Below are positions 14,970 to 22,631 of a stretch of 39,274 nt of DNA, one piece after another (within the stretch, counting starts at the first letter, position 1; every line of letters starts with the position of its first letter). Position numbers and translations under genes: made by a program. The stretch spans positions 1 through 39,274 of the forward strand of contig CANQUQ010000021.1 in NCBI GenBank assembly GCA_947627115.1, written 5' to 3'. This stretch comes from an uncultured Acetatifactor sp. GTDB lineage: Bacteria > Bacillota > Clostridia > Lachnospirales > Lachnospiraceae. The notes beneath the pieces were generated by a model. It was not told where the DNA came from. It worked only from the letters and a program-made list of their open reading frames with translations, and ran no database searches.

Positions 14970-16718
14970 TCACTCGCCTCCTTTCTCGTCGAAATCGCCG
15001 CTTCCCGCGGTCTGGGACTCATAGACATCCCTGTAGATCTCATTGGTCTCAAGCAGCTCCTGGTGGGTTCCGAAGCCGTCGATCTCCCCCTCGTGCATGA
15101 CGATGATCCGGTCGGCGTGTTCCACGCTGGAGATCCTCTGTGCAATGATCAGCTTGGTGGTGCCGGGAATCTCCTGGGCGAACGCCTGCCTGATCTTTGC
15201 GTCGGTGGCAGTGTCCACCGCGCTGGTGGAATCGTCCAGAATCAGTATCTTTGGCTTTTTGAGCAGTGCCCTAGCAATACAGAGCCGCTGTTTCTGGCCG
15301 CCCGACACATTGGTGCCGCCCTGTTCTATATAAGTATTGTAGCCGTCCGGCATTTTTTCGATGAATTCGCTGGCACAGGCCAGATCGCAGGCCTTCCTGC
15401 ACTCTTCCTCCGTTGCATTCTTGTCGCCCCAGCGGAGATTTTCCAGTATAGTGCCGGAGAACAGCACATTGTTCTGCAGTACTACCGCCACCTGATTTCT
15501 CAGGGATTCCATATCATACCTTCGCACATCCAGACCGCCTACGGAGAGCTGTCCCTCCGTCACATCGTAAAGTCGGGATATGAGATTCACCAGACTGGAC
15601 TTGGCGCTTCCTGTGCCGCCGATGATGCCGATGGTCTCGCCGGACCTGATTTCCAGATTGATGTTCTTCAGCACAGGGGCATCCGCCTCTTTCTTGTAGC
15701 TGAACGAAACATTGTCAAAACGGATACTGCCGTCCTTCACCTCATATACCGGATCCTCAGGATTCGTCAGGTCCGGCTTCTCGTTCAGCACCTCGCTGAT
15801 ACGCCTTGCGCTGGCAACGGACATGGTCATCATGACAAAGATCATGGACAGCATCATCAGATTCATCAAAATATTCATACAGTAGGTCAAAAGGCTGGTC
15901 AGCTGTCCCACGGTCAGCACATCCTGCACGATCATATGTGCACCGATCCAGCTGATCAGAATAATGCAGCTGTATACGGTCAGATTCATCACGGGACCGT
16001 TCCAGGCCACGATGCCCTCGGCCTTGCAGAAGATCTTATATATGTTTCCGCTGGCCTTTTTGAACTTTTCGTTCTCATAGTCCTCCCGGACGTAAGCCTT
16101 GACCACGCGGATGGCGGATACGTTCTCCTGAACGCTCTCGTTCAGGGCGTCATATTTTGGAAAGGCCTGTGTAAAGTGCTTCATAGCCAGCGACACGATC
16201 AGGGCCAGCACACACCCCAGCACCACCACGGCGGTCAGATATACGCTTGCCAGCCGGGGACTTATCACAAAGGACATGACCATGGCCACGATCAGGCCGA
16301 AGGGCGCACGCATGCACATCCTCAGAAGCATCTGATACGCCATCTGAATATTCGTCACATCCGTGGTGAGCCTGGTCACCAGTCCGGAGGTACTGAATTT
16401 GTCGATATTGGAAAAGCTGAACGTCTGTATATTCTCGTACATAGCCCTCCGCAGATTCCGGGCAAAGCCCGTGGAGGCCTTCGCGCCGAATATTCCGCCG
16501 CAGATACCGAACGTCAGACTGAACAGCGCCGCCAGGACCATGACGCCGCCTATCATCAGAATATGATTCATATCTCCCGCATTCACGCCGTCGTCAATGA
16601 TGGATGCCATGAGGAGCGGAATGATCATCTCCATGATGACCTCCAGGATCATGAACACCGGCGTCAGCAGCGATGCCGTCTTGAACTCTTTGATCTGAGC
16701 CGCAAGCGTTCTCAGCAT
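14970..16718 (-). CDS. Heterodimeric ABC exporter subunit with degenerate ATPase site
   Basis: This 582-aa half-transporter has six N-terminal transmembrane helices and a C-terminal ATPase domain. Its Walker A is GGTGSAKSS (Ala in place of the last Gly), its signature NVSGGQKQR is canonical, and Walker B is ILILDDSTSAVD with Asp replacing the catalytic Glu. The switch His is replaced by Gln (IIAQRISSV). This subunit therefore contributes the non-hydrolytic site, as in known heterodimeric exporters. The ATG at 16718 follows AAAGGAAG at 7 nt, while the GTG at 16724 sits too close to it. The next gene begins one base after its stop. Confidence 0.93.
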   Translation of the reverse strand: MLRTLAAQIKEFKTASLLTPVFMILEVIMEMIIPLLMASIIDDGVNAGDMNHILMIGGVMVLAALFSLTFGICGGIFGAKASTGFARNLRRAMYENIQTFSFSNIDKFSTSGLVTRLTTDVTNIQMAYQMLLRMCMRAPFGLIVAMVMSFVISPRLASVYLTAVVVLGCVLALIVSLAMKHFTQAFPKYDALNESVQENVSAIRVVKAYVREDYENEKFKKASGNIYKIFCKAEGIVAWNGPVMNLTVYSCIILISWIGAHMIVQDVLTVGQLTSLLTYCMNILMNLMMLSMIFVMMTMSVASARRISEVLNEKPDLTNPEDPVYEVKDGSIRFDNVSFSYKKEADAPVLKNINLEIRSGETIGIIGGTGSAKSSLVNLISRLYDVTEGQLSVGGLDVRRYDMESLRNQVAVVLQNNVLFSGTILENLRWGDKNATEEECRKACDLACASEFIEKMPDGYNTYIEQGGTNVSGGQKQRLCIARALLKKPKILILDDSTSAVDTATDAKIRQAFAQEIPGTTKLIIAQRISSVEHADRIIVMHEGEIDGFGTHQELLETNEIYRDVYESQTAGSGDFDEKGGE

Positions 16719-16750
16719 TACCACACTTCCTTTCTTCTCTTCTCCCGTTC

Positions 16751-16818
16751 ATGAAATACCGTTCATGAAATACATACTTCTTATGAAATATGTACTTCTT
16801 ATAAAATACGTACTTCTT
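16751..16818. repeat. 18-bp tandem repeat upstream of the ABC exporter operon
   Basis: Three near-identical 18-bp units, ATGAAATACATACTTCTT and variants, occupy 16765-16782, 16783-16800 and 16801-16818. A shorter 14-bp unit (ATGAAATACCGTTC) lies at 16751-16764. They fall 33-100 nt upstream of the exporter ATG, in the promoter or leader zone. I could not place a convincing -35/-10 pair nearby. The rest of the gap 16719-16893 holds only AT-rich sequence, and there is no clear tex terminator. Confidence 0.85.
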
Positions 16819-16893
16819 TATGATGCATTTCATCCCTCAAAAATGCAACCGTTTCCCGGAAGTTTTCCCATATTTTTACAGATATTTAATAGA

Positions 16894-19341
16894 TTATTTA
16901 GGATTTGCCTGTCCGGCCCTGACCTTCATGGTCAGACTGATACGCTTTTTGGCCGCGTCCACGCTCAGGACCTGGACCTCCACAATATCGCCCACGCTGA
17001 CGGCCTCCAGCGGGTGTTTGATGTAACGGTCCGTGATCTGGGAAATATGCACCAGGCCGTCCTGATGGACTCCGATATCCACGAACACTCCAAAGTCGAT
17101 CACATTGCGGACGGTTCCCTTCAACACCATTCCCGGCTTCAGATCCTTCATATCCAGCACGTCGCTCCGCAGGATGGGCTTGGGCATGTCATCCCGCGGA
17201 TCCCGCGCAGGCTTCTCCAATTCCTTCAGGATATCCGTCAGAGTGATCTCCCCGATGCCAAGCTCCGCCGCCAGCTTCTTTTTGTCGGGAATCCGCTTCT
17301 CAAGACTGCCGATGCTCCCGCCGGCTCCCTCTCCGGCCCGACGCGCGCCGTCCCCCGCGCCGCTCTTTTTATTGACCGAATCAGTCACCGTCTTTCCCGA
17401 CACAGCCGACGCATCAAGTGTCATGCCGCCAAATGCCGCAGCCAGAGCCTTTCCCATGGCGGTGTTGGTATTGCGGACCTGGACTGTTCCGGGCCTATTC
17501 CTTTGTGACGCAGATGACACACTGCCTGTCGCCTTCACAGGAGTCTTGTTTTGAGCGTTCTTTTCGGCTTTTGCCCTCTTTTGTGCGACGCGGATGTCAT
17601 CCATGGTCATTCCCAGCTTATCCAACAGCTTCACGGCCGCATCATAGGATTCCGGATGGACACTGGTGGCATCCAGGGGATTATCCCCGTCCGAAATGCG
17701 CAGGAATCCCGCGCACTGCTCATAGGCCTTCGGCCCCAATTTTGCGACCTTCAGCAGCTGCTTTCTGTCGGTAAAACGCCCGTTCTTCTCCCGGTAATCC
17801 ACAATGTTGCGGGCTATGGTCCTGCTGATGCCCGAAATATATTCCAGCAGAGACGCGGAAGCCGTATTCAGATCCACGCCCACCTTGTTCACGCTGTCCT
17901 CCACCACGCCGTTGAGCGCATCTCCCAGCTTCTTCTGGTTCATGTCGTGCTGGTACTGTCCCACGCCGATGGACTTGGGATCGATCTTTACCAGCTCCGC
18001 CAGCGGATCCTGAAGCCTCCTGGCGATGGAAGCCGCACTGCGCTGCCCCACATCAAAATTCGGAAATTCCTCCGTAGCCAGCCTGCTTGCAGAATAGACG
18101 CTGGCTCCCGCCTCATTTACGATCACATACTGCACCGGCCGGTCCAGCTCCTTCAGAAGCTCCACGATCACCTGCTCCGATTCCCTGGAGGCGGTGCCGT
18201 TTCCCACGGAGATAATATCCACATGATACTTATTGATCAGGCGTTTCAGTTCCGCCTTTGCCTCCGCCACCTTGTTCTGAGGCGCCGTCGGGTAAATGAC
18301 CTTCGTGTCCAGCACCTTGCCCGTGGGATCCACCACGGCCAGCTTGCATCCGGTCCTAAAGGCCGGGTCCCACCCCAGGACTACCTTTCCCACGATCGGC
18401 GGCTGCAGCAGGAGCTGCTCCAGATTCCTGCCGAACACGGCGATCGCGCCGTCCTCCGCCCTCTCGGTCAGAGCGCTCCTCACCTCACGCTCGATGGCAG
18501 GCGCGATCAGCCGCTCATAGCTGTCCCGTATCGCTTCCTCCAGAAGAGGAGCGGTGTATCTGTTTTCCGAGAGCAGAATCTTCTTCTCCAGAAAGCGCAG
18601 GATCCGCTCCGTCGGGGCATTGACCCTGACCGTGAGCATTTTCTCCGCCTCGCCCCTGTTCAGCGCTAATACTCTGTGTCCCGCGATCTTTTTCACCGGC
18701 TCCTCGAACCGATAGTACATCTCATACACGCTCTGGGCCTTCTCGTCCTTGGCTGCACTGACGATCACGCCCTCCTCCATGGTCAACTCCCGGATATAGC
18801 TGCGGAAATCCGCATTGTCGGAAATATTTTCCGCTATCACATCCTTTGCCCCCTGCAGAGCCTCCTCAGGAGAGCCCACTCTCTTTTCTTCGGGAACATC
18901 CCCGCCGGTCACATACTTTTCGGCTTCCTCCGAGACCGGAGCCGCGGCGTTCTGCGCCAGAATATATTCGGCGAGACCCTCCAGCCCCTTCTCCTTCGCC
19001 ACGCTGGCGCGGGTCTTTCTCCTGGGCCGATAGGGACGGTACAGATCCTCCACCGCCACCTGCGTCTGAGCCGCAAGGATCTTCTCCTTCAGCTCCGGCG
19101 TCAGCTTTCCCTGCTCCTCAATGCTTCCCAGGACCTGCTCCTTTTTCTCCTCCAGGTTGCGCAGGTATATCAGGCGTTCATAGAGATTGCGCAGCTGCTC
19201 GTCGTTCAGGGAGCCTGTGGCTTCCTTTCGGTAGCGGGAGATAAAGGGGATGGTATTCCCCTCGTCAATCAGCTTGACGGCGGCCTCCACCTGCCATTTT
19301 TCCACCTTCAATTCTTCCTTGAGCCTTAATACAATATCCAT
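16894..19341 (-). CDS. tex: Tex-family transcription accessory/RNA-binding protein
   Basis: Tex is a nucleic-acid-binding protein related to eukaryotic Spt6. Domains in order are the helical Tex N-terminal region (about 1-310, with FISRYRKEATGSLNDEQLR), a YqgF/RNase H-like domain (about 315-450, KVVLGWDPAFRTGCKLAVVD) and a helix-hairpin-helix region (about 490-555, DLNTASASLLEYISGI). A C-terminal S1 domain (about 735-815, GTVRNVIDFGVFVDIGVHQD) completes it. At 815 aa it is longer than most Tex proteins. The extra length is a low-complexity Ser/Gly/Ala/Lys-rich linker (about 605-685) between the helical core and S1. The gene appears to be monocistronic. Confidence 0.94.
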   Translation of the reverse strand: MDIVLRLKEELKVEKWQVEAAVKLIDEGNTIPFISRYRKEATGSLNDEQLRNLYERLIYLRNLEEKKEQVLGSIEEQGKLTPELKEKILAAQTQVAVEDLYRPYRPRRKTRASVAKEKGLEGLAEYILAQNAAAPVSEEAEKYVTGGDVPEEKRVGSPEEALQGAKDVIAENISDNADFRSYIRELTMEEGVIVSAAKDEKAQSVYEMYYRFEEPVKKIAGHRVLALNRGEAEKMLTVRVNAPTERILRFLEKKILLSENRYTAPLLEEAIRDSYERLIAPAIEREVRSALTERAEDGAIAVFGRNLEQLLLQPPIVGKVVLGWDPAFRTGCKLAVVDPTGKVLDTKVIYPTAPQNKVAEAKAELKRLINKYHVDIISVGNGTASRESEQVIVELLKELDRPVQYVIVNEAGASVYSASRLATEEFPNFDVGQRSAASIARRLQDPLAELVKIDPKSIGVGQYQHDMNQKKLGDALNGVVEDSVNKVGVDLNTASASLLEYISGISRTIARNIVDYREKNGRFTDRKQLLKVAKLGPKAYEQCAGFLRISDGDNPLDATSVHPESYDAAVKLLDKLGMTMDDIRVAQKRAKAEKNAQNKTPVKATGSVSSASQRNRPGTVQVRNTNTAMGKALAAAFGGMTLDASAVSGKTVTDSVNKKSGAGDGARRAGEGAGGSIGSLEKRIPDKKKLAAELGIGEITLTDILKELEKPARDPRDDMPKPILRSDVLDMKDLKPGMVLKGTVRNVIDFGVFVDIGVHQDGLVHISQITDRYIKHPLEAVSVGDIVEVQVLSVDAAKKRISLTMKVRAGQANPK

Positions 19342-19408
19342 TGTCCAACCACGCCTTTCCTGATCGTGACCCGCCGGTGAACGGTCCTTTTTCTCTCAAA
19401 TCTCCTAT

Positions 19409-19437
19409 ATTTTACCAGAAAAAAAATGGGGCTGCAA
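19409..19437 (-). promoter_or_regulatory. Probable tex promoter
   Basis: The minus strand carries TTGCAG (19437-19432), a 17-nt spacer containing eight consecutive T, and TAAAAT (19414-19409), about 70 nt upstream of the tex ATG. The -35 box overlaps one arm of a GGGGC/GCCCC dyad (19427-19458). Confidence 0.5.
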
Positions 19438-19487
19438 TAATGCAATGACTGCGCCCCACAGCACCGTCCCGGTCCGCAGAGTTATAT

Positions 19488-19516
19488 TTGACATAGAAAG
19501 CCAAAAATGATACATT
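19488..19516 (+). promoter_or_regulatory. Promoter of the plus-strand membrane/HExxH/DUF975 cluster
   Basis: TTGACA (19488-19493), a 17-nt spacer and TACATT (19511-19516) lie about 50 nt upstream of the ATG at 19569. It is divergent from the tex promoter, with 50 nt between the two -35 boxes. Confidence 0.55.
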
Positions 19517-19568
19517 TATATTAATCATGGGCGCACTGTACCCCACAAGCAGCAAGGAGCTTCCGTGC

Positions 19569-19976
19569 ATGGACTACTACCAAAACGATCCCTATAAACA
19601 GAATCAAAGAGCCGGTCAGGGATTTGTCTTTGCCTCTCTGATCTGCGGGATACTGTCCATTCCTTTGGGCATCCTTGTGATCGGTCTTCCTCTCGGCGCG
19701 CTGGGCATCCTTTTTGCTCTGCTGACATACCGAAGAGGACAGCGGATGGATCTCATCTCCAAAATGGGAATGATTACCTCCATCCTGGGCGTCATATCCG
19801 GGATCTCTCTCCTGGCCTTCGCCTTTTTGTCTATGCCGACCATGCTGAAGGACGAAGCTTACCGCGCACAAATGGAGCGCATGTACAATATCCTGTATTC
19901 GGAGGATGCGGATATGACGTTTGACGATTACTGGAATTCTCTTGAAGACTTCTACGGGATATCCGAGGAGGAGTAA
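19569..19976 (+). CDS. Small membrane protein, DUF4190-like
   Basis: This 135-aa protein has a Gln/Asn-rich N-terminus (MDYYQNDPYKQNQRAGQG) and two hydrophobic helices separated by a short basic loop (SLICGILSIPLGILVIGL and MGMITSILGVISGISLLAF). It ends in an acidic tail (NSLEDFYGISEEE). This layout resembles DUF4190-type proteins of unknown function. The ATG at 19569 follows AAGGAG at 9 nt. An ATG at 19527 would add 14 unconserved residues. It is the first gene of a plus-strand trio with the HExxH protein (89 nt away) and the DUF975 protein. Confidence 0.75.
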   Translation: MDYYQNDPYKQNQRAGQGFVFASLICGILSIPLGILVIGLPLGALGILFALLTYRRGQRMDLISKMGMITSILGVISGISLLAFAFLSMPTMLKDEAYRAQMERMYNILYSEDADMTFDDYWNSLEDFYGISEEE

Positions 19977-20065
19977 GAACAGCGTCACAAAGTCCCGTGA
20001 CGGCAGACGCGAATTTGAGATTTGCGCCGTCCCGTCGCGAGAACACCCCGGAATGGAGGTTTAGT

Positions 20066-20599
20066 ATGATCAATTTTCCCGCTTCTTATGAAATCGGAAA
20101 CAGTTACGGAAATACGAACGGAAGAATATCGGCCGGCCTGAATCCTCTTGACAAAGACGCAGAGGACAGCCGTCTGCCAAAGGATCCCCAACAGGAGAAA
20201 AAGGAAAAAGAAAAAAAGGAACGTATGGGCATAGAAGATCCCTCTCAGGAGTGTCAGACCTGCAAGAACCGCAGATATAAAGACGGCTCCGACGAGATGG
20301 TATCCTTCAAGACTCCCACTCACATATCCCCTGAGAGCGCCGCATCCGCAGTCCGCGCCCACGAGCAGGAGCACGTGTCCAACGCCTATTCCAAGGCTGC
20401 GACGCAAAATGGGAAGGTCATCTCCGCCACCGTATCCATACACACTGCCATCTGTCCGGAATGCGGACGGACCTATGTGTCCGGCGGCACCACCCACACA
20501 CAGATCAAATATTACAACGAGGATAATCCTTACCAGAAGGATATGAAGTCCGCTGACAGGACAAAATACAGCGGCATGAACCTAAACTACGCGGTATAG
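20066..20599 (+). CDS. Putative zinc metallopeptidase-like protein (HExxH, SprA-related type)
   Basis: This 177-aa soluble protein has no signal peptide or membrane helix. Residues 1-60 are low complexity with a Lys/Glu-rich stretch (EKKEKEKKER). Cys63/Cys66 (CQTC) and Cys130/Cys133 (CPEC) form two CxxC pairs. Between them lies RAHEQEH, a zincin HExxH at residues 99-103 followed by VSNAYSKAA. The segment AVRAHEQEHV resembles the SprA-related family, which shares an AHExxH core. The ATG at 20066 follows GGAGG at 6 nt. A catalytic role is inference, because the third metal ligand is not obvious. The four Cys could instead bind a structural zinc. Confidence 0.7.
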   Translation: MINFPASYEIGNSYGNTNGRISAGLNPLDKDAEDSRLPKDPQQEKKEKEKKERMGIEDPSQECQTCKNRRYKDGSDEMVSFKTPTHISPESAASAVRAHEQEHVSNAYSKAATQNGKVISATVSIHTAICPECGRTYVSGGTTHTQIKYYNEDNPYQKDMKSADRTKYSGMNLNYAV

Positions 20600-20613
20600 C
20601 TGAGAGGTCTCAC

Positions 20614-21360
20614 ATGAAGCGGTACAGATACAAAAAGTGTTATGAGCTAAAAAATATGGCAAAGGACAAGCTGAGCGGAAAATATGCCTCCGCCGTTCTG
20701 ATCTGCTTTCTGAGCTTTCAGATTCAGTATACGCTCACCCTCTATGCGTCCGCACTGCTTCCCGTCGCTCAGTCCTCTGAGGGCATTTCCGTTCCCATCT
20801 ACATTTTCAGGTGGCTGTTCTCTCTGGCGCTTGACTGTGTGCTGGGCGTCATGAATCTGGGAATCGACCTTTTCTTCCTGAATATTGCCTGCGGACGCCG
20901 CTATTGGCTGGGCAATCTGTTCTATGGCTTCAGGCACGACTCTTCAAAGGCACTGACCATTTCCGGCATCTACACCCTGACAGGCGCCGTATGCCGCCTT
21001 CCCTTTCTGTATCTGCTTTACGCATACCAATCCGGCGGCACAGAACCCGCCGCGGCAATTGCTCTGGCTGCCGTCATAGGCATTTGCGCTTATCTGGCAG
21101 TCTCCGCCTGCATGTTTTTGTCCTTTTATCTGGTGCTTGATTTTCCGGACAGATCCGTCAGAGAAATTCTTGTGCTCAGCTTTCGGATCATGAAGGGACA
21201 AAAGAAAAGATGGCTGTACACGATGTGCAGCTTTTTGCCCATGATAATTTTGTGCATATGCACCCTCGGCATCGGTTTTCTATGGCTGATCCCGTATATG
21301 CAGATGACCTGCGCCTGCCTCTTTCTGGATATCATGAATCCGAAAGAAGAAACAGCGTAG
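20614..21360 (+). CDS. DUF975 family membrane protein
   Basis: This 248-aa polytopic membrane protein has about five hydrophobic segments. The N-terminal YELKNMAKDKLSGKY is the usual DUF975 opening, and LDFPDRSVREILVLSFRIMKGQKKRW is the conserved central loop. The C-terminal GIGFLWLIPYMQMTCACLF is also typical. The function of DUF975 is unknown. It starts 14 nt after the HExxH gene behind GAGAGG, so it is probably cotranscribed with it. It runs convergently into prfB with only 12 nt between stop codons and no visible terminator. Confidence 0.85.
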   Translation: MKRYRYKKCYELKNMAKDKLSGKYASAVLICFLSFQIQYTLTLYASALLPVAQSSEGISVPIYIFRWLFSLALDCVLGVMNLGIDLFFLNIACGRRYWLGNLFYGFRHDSSKALTISGIYTLTGAVCRLPFLYLLYAYQSGGTEPAAAIALAAVIGICAYLAVSACMFLSFYLVLDFPDRSVREILVLSFRIMKGQKKRWLYTMCSFLPMIILCICTLGIGFLWLIPYMQMTCACLFLDIMNPKEETA

Positions 21361-21372
21361 GCCATCTCTTTC

Positions 21373-22498
21373 TCACCCGTTCGGGGCGTTTTCCTTTGTA
21401 TTGAGCCATTTCAGGTATCCGTTGATGAACGGATCCAGTCCGCCGTCCAGCACTGCGTCCGTATTGCCGGTCTCCACATCCGTGCGGTGATCCTTCACCA
21501 TGGTGTATGGCTGCAGCACGTAAGAGCGAATCTGATTTCCCCATGCAATATCCTTCACCTCGCCCCTGATATCGGAGAGCTTCTCCACATTGGCTTCCTT
21601 CTTCAGCAGATACAGCTTTGCCTTCAACATCTGCATCGCCTTGTCCTTATTCTGGAACTGGCTCCTCTCATTCTGGCACTGCACCACCGTACCCGTGGGA
21701 ATATGGGTAATACGGATGGCGGAGGATGTCTTGTTGATATGCTGTCCGCCTGCGCCGCTGCTTCGGTAGGTATCGATGCGCAGATCCTTCTCGTCGATCT
21801 CCACATCCAGATCCTCCTCGATATCCGGCATCACATCCAGGGACACAAAGGATGTCTGGCGCTTGCCCTGGGCATTGAAGGGCGAAATACGCACCAGACG
21901 GTGTACTCCCTTCTCCGATTTCAGGTAGCCGTAGGCATTGGTGCCGTTGACCTGAAAGGTCACAGACTTGATCCCCGCCTCGTCGCCGTCCAGATAGTCC
22001 AGCACGTCCACCGAAAATCCCTTTTGCTCCGCCCACCTGGTATACATGCGGTAGAGCATGCCGCACCAGTCGCAGCTTTCCGTGCCGCCCGCTCCGGCGT
22101 TCAGCTTTAAGATCGCATTATCCTTGTCGTATTCCCCCGAAAGGAGCGTGCCGATCCGCAGTTCCTCCAGACCCGCAGCAAATCCGTCCAGTTCCTCCCG
22201 GATCTCCGGGATCATGGACGCATCGTTCTCCTCATACCCGATCTCGATCAGGGTGAGGATGTCGTCATACTGCGTGAACAGCCTGTTGACACCGTCCACG
22301 GTATCCTTCAGGTTCTTCAGTTCCTTCATCTTATTGTTGGAGCTGTCGGGATTGTCCCAGAAGCCTGGGGCTTCCATCTCCATCTCCAGCTCCTCTATCC
22401 TCTTTGACTTGTCAGCCAGGTCAAAGTGAATCCCTCACTTCCGCTAATGGAGTTTCGTAAGCCAGAAGCTCTGACTTCATCTGGTCAAGTTCTACCAC
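21373..22498 (-). CDS. prfB: Peptide chain release factor 2 (programmed +1 frameshift)
   Basis: RF2 releases nascent peptides at UGA and UAA codons. The reading frame starts with GTG at 22498 (AGGTG 7 nt upstream) and encodes 25 codons ending ...VRDSL. It then meets an in-frame TGA (22423-22421) within CTTTGAC. Translation continues after a +1 slip in the frame that starts with GAC at 22422 (DLADKSKRIEEL...), giving about 374 aa in all. The stop-recognition tripeptide SPF (RISPFNAQG) and the catalytic GGQ (SSGAGGQHINKT) are both present. A single-frame reading captures only the part from ATG 22383 and misses the N-terminus. It has its own promoter. Confidence 0.96.
22420..22435 (-). other. 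prfB autoregulatory +1 frameshift site
   Basis: On the minus strand AGGGATTCACTTTGAC contains the slippery CTT codon followed by TGA C. A Shine-Dalgarno-like AGGGA lies a few bases upstream to push the ribosome forward. Low RF2 lets the ribosome pause at UGA and slip, which restores RF2 synthesis. Confidence 0.93.
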
Positions 22499-22544
22499 TT
22501 TGCGTCACCTACTTTCTGAAAAATATAAATGGACTTCGTCTTTT

Positions 22545-22574
22545 ATTCTAACCTTGGCGCAGGCCTTTTGTCAA
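22545..22574 (-). promoter_or_regulatory. Promoter of prfB
   Basis: The minus strand carries TTGACA (22574-22569), an 18-nt spacer and TAGAAT (22550-22545). It is about 47 nt upstream of the GTG start and separates prfB from secA. Confidence 0.7.
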
Positions 22575-22631
22575 TGAGACGTGCCCCTCGGCACTGTGCT
22601 CGTCCGCATTTCCTGCCGCCGTATCCCTATC

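Noticed and set aside
13073..16754. Long plus-strand open frames (675 and 639 codons)
   Set aside because: They are antisense to the two ABC exporter subunits and show composition typical of reverse-complement frames, with no domain or ribosome site.
16594..16833. 79-codon minus-strand frame through the 18-bp repeats as a leader peptide
   Set aside because: It has no ribosome site and continues out of frame into the exporter gene. The repeated KKYxF residues simply reflect the 18-bp period. The repeat itself is kept as a finding.
22421..22423. Apparent nonsense codon or sequencing error in prfB
   Set aside because: The CTTTGAC context with upstream AGGGA is the known programmed frameshift signal, so this is not a broken gene.
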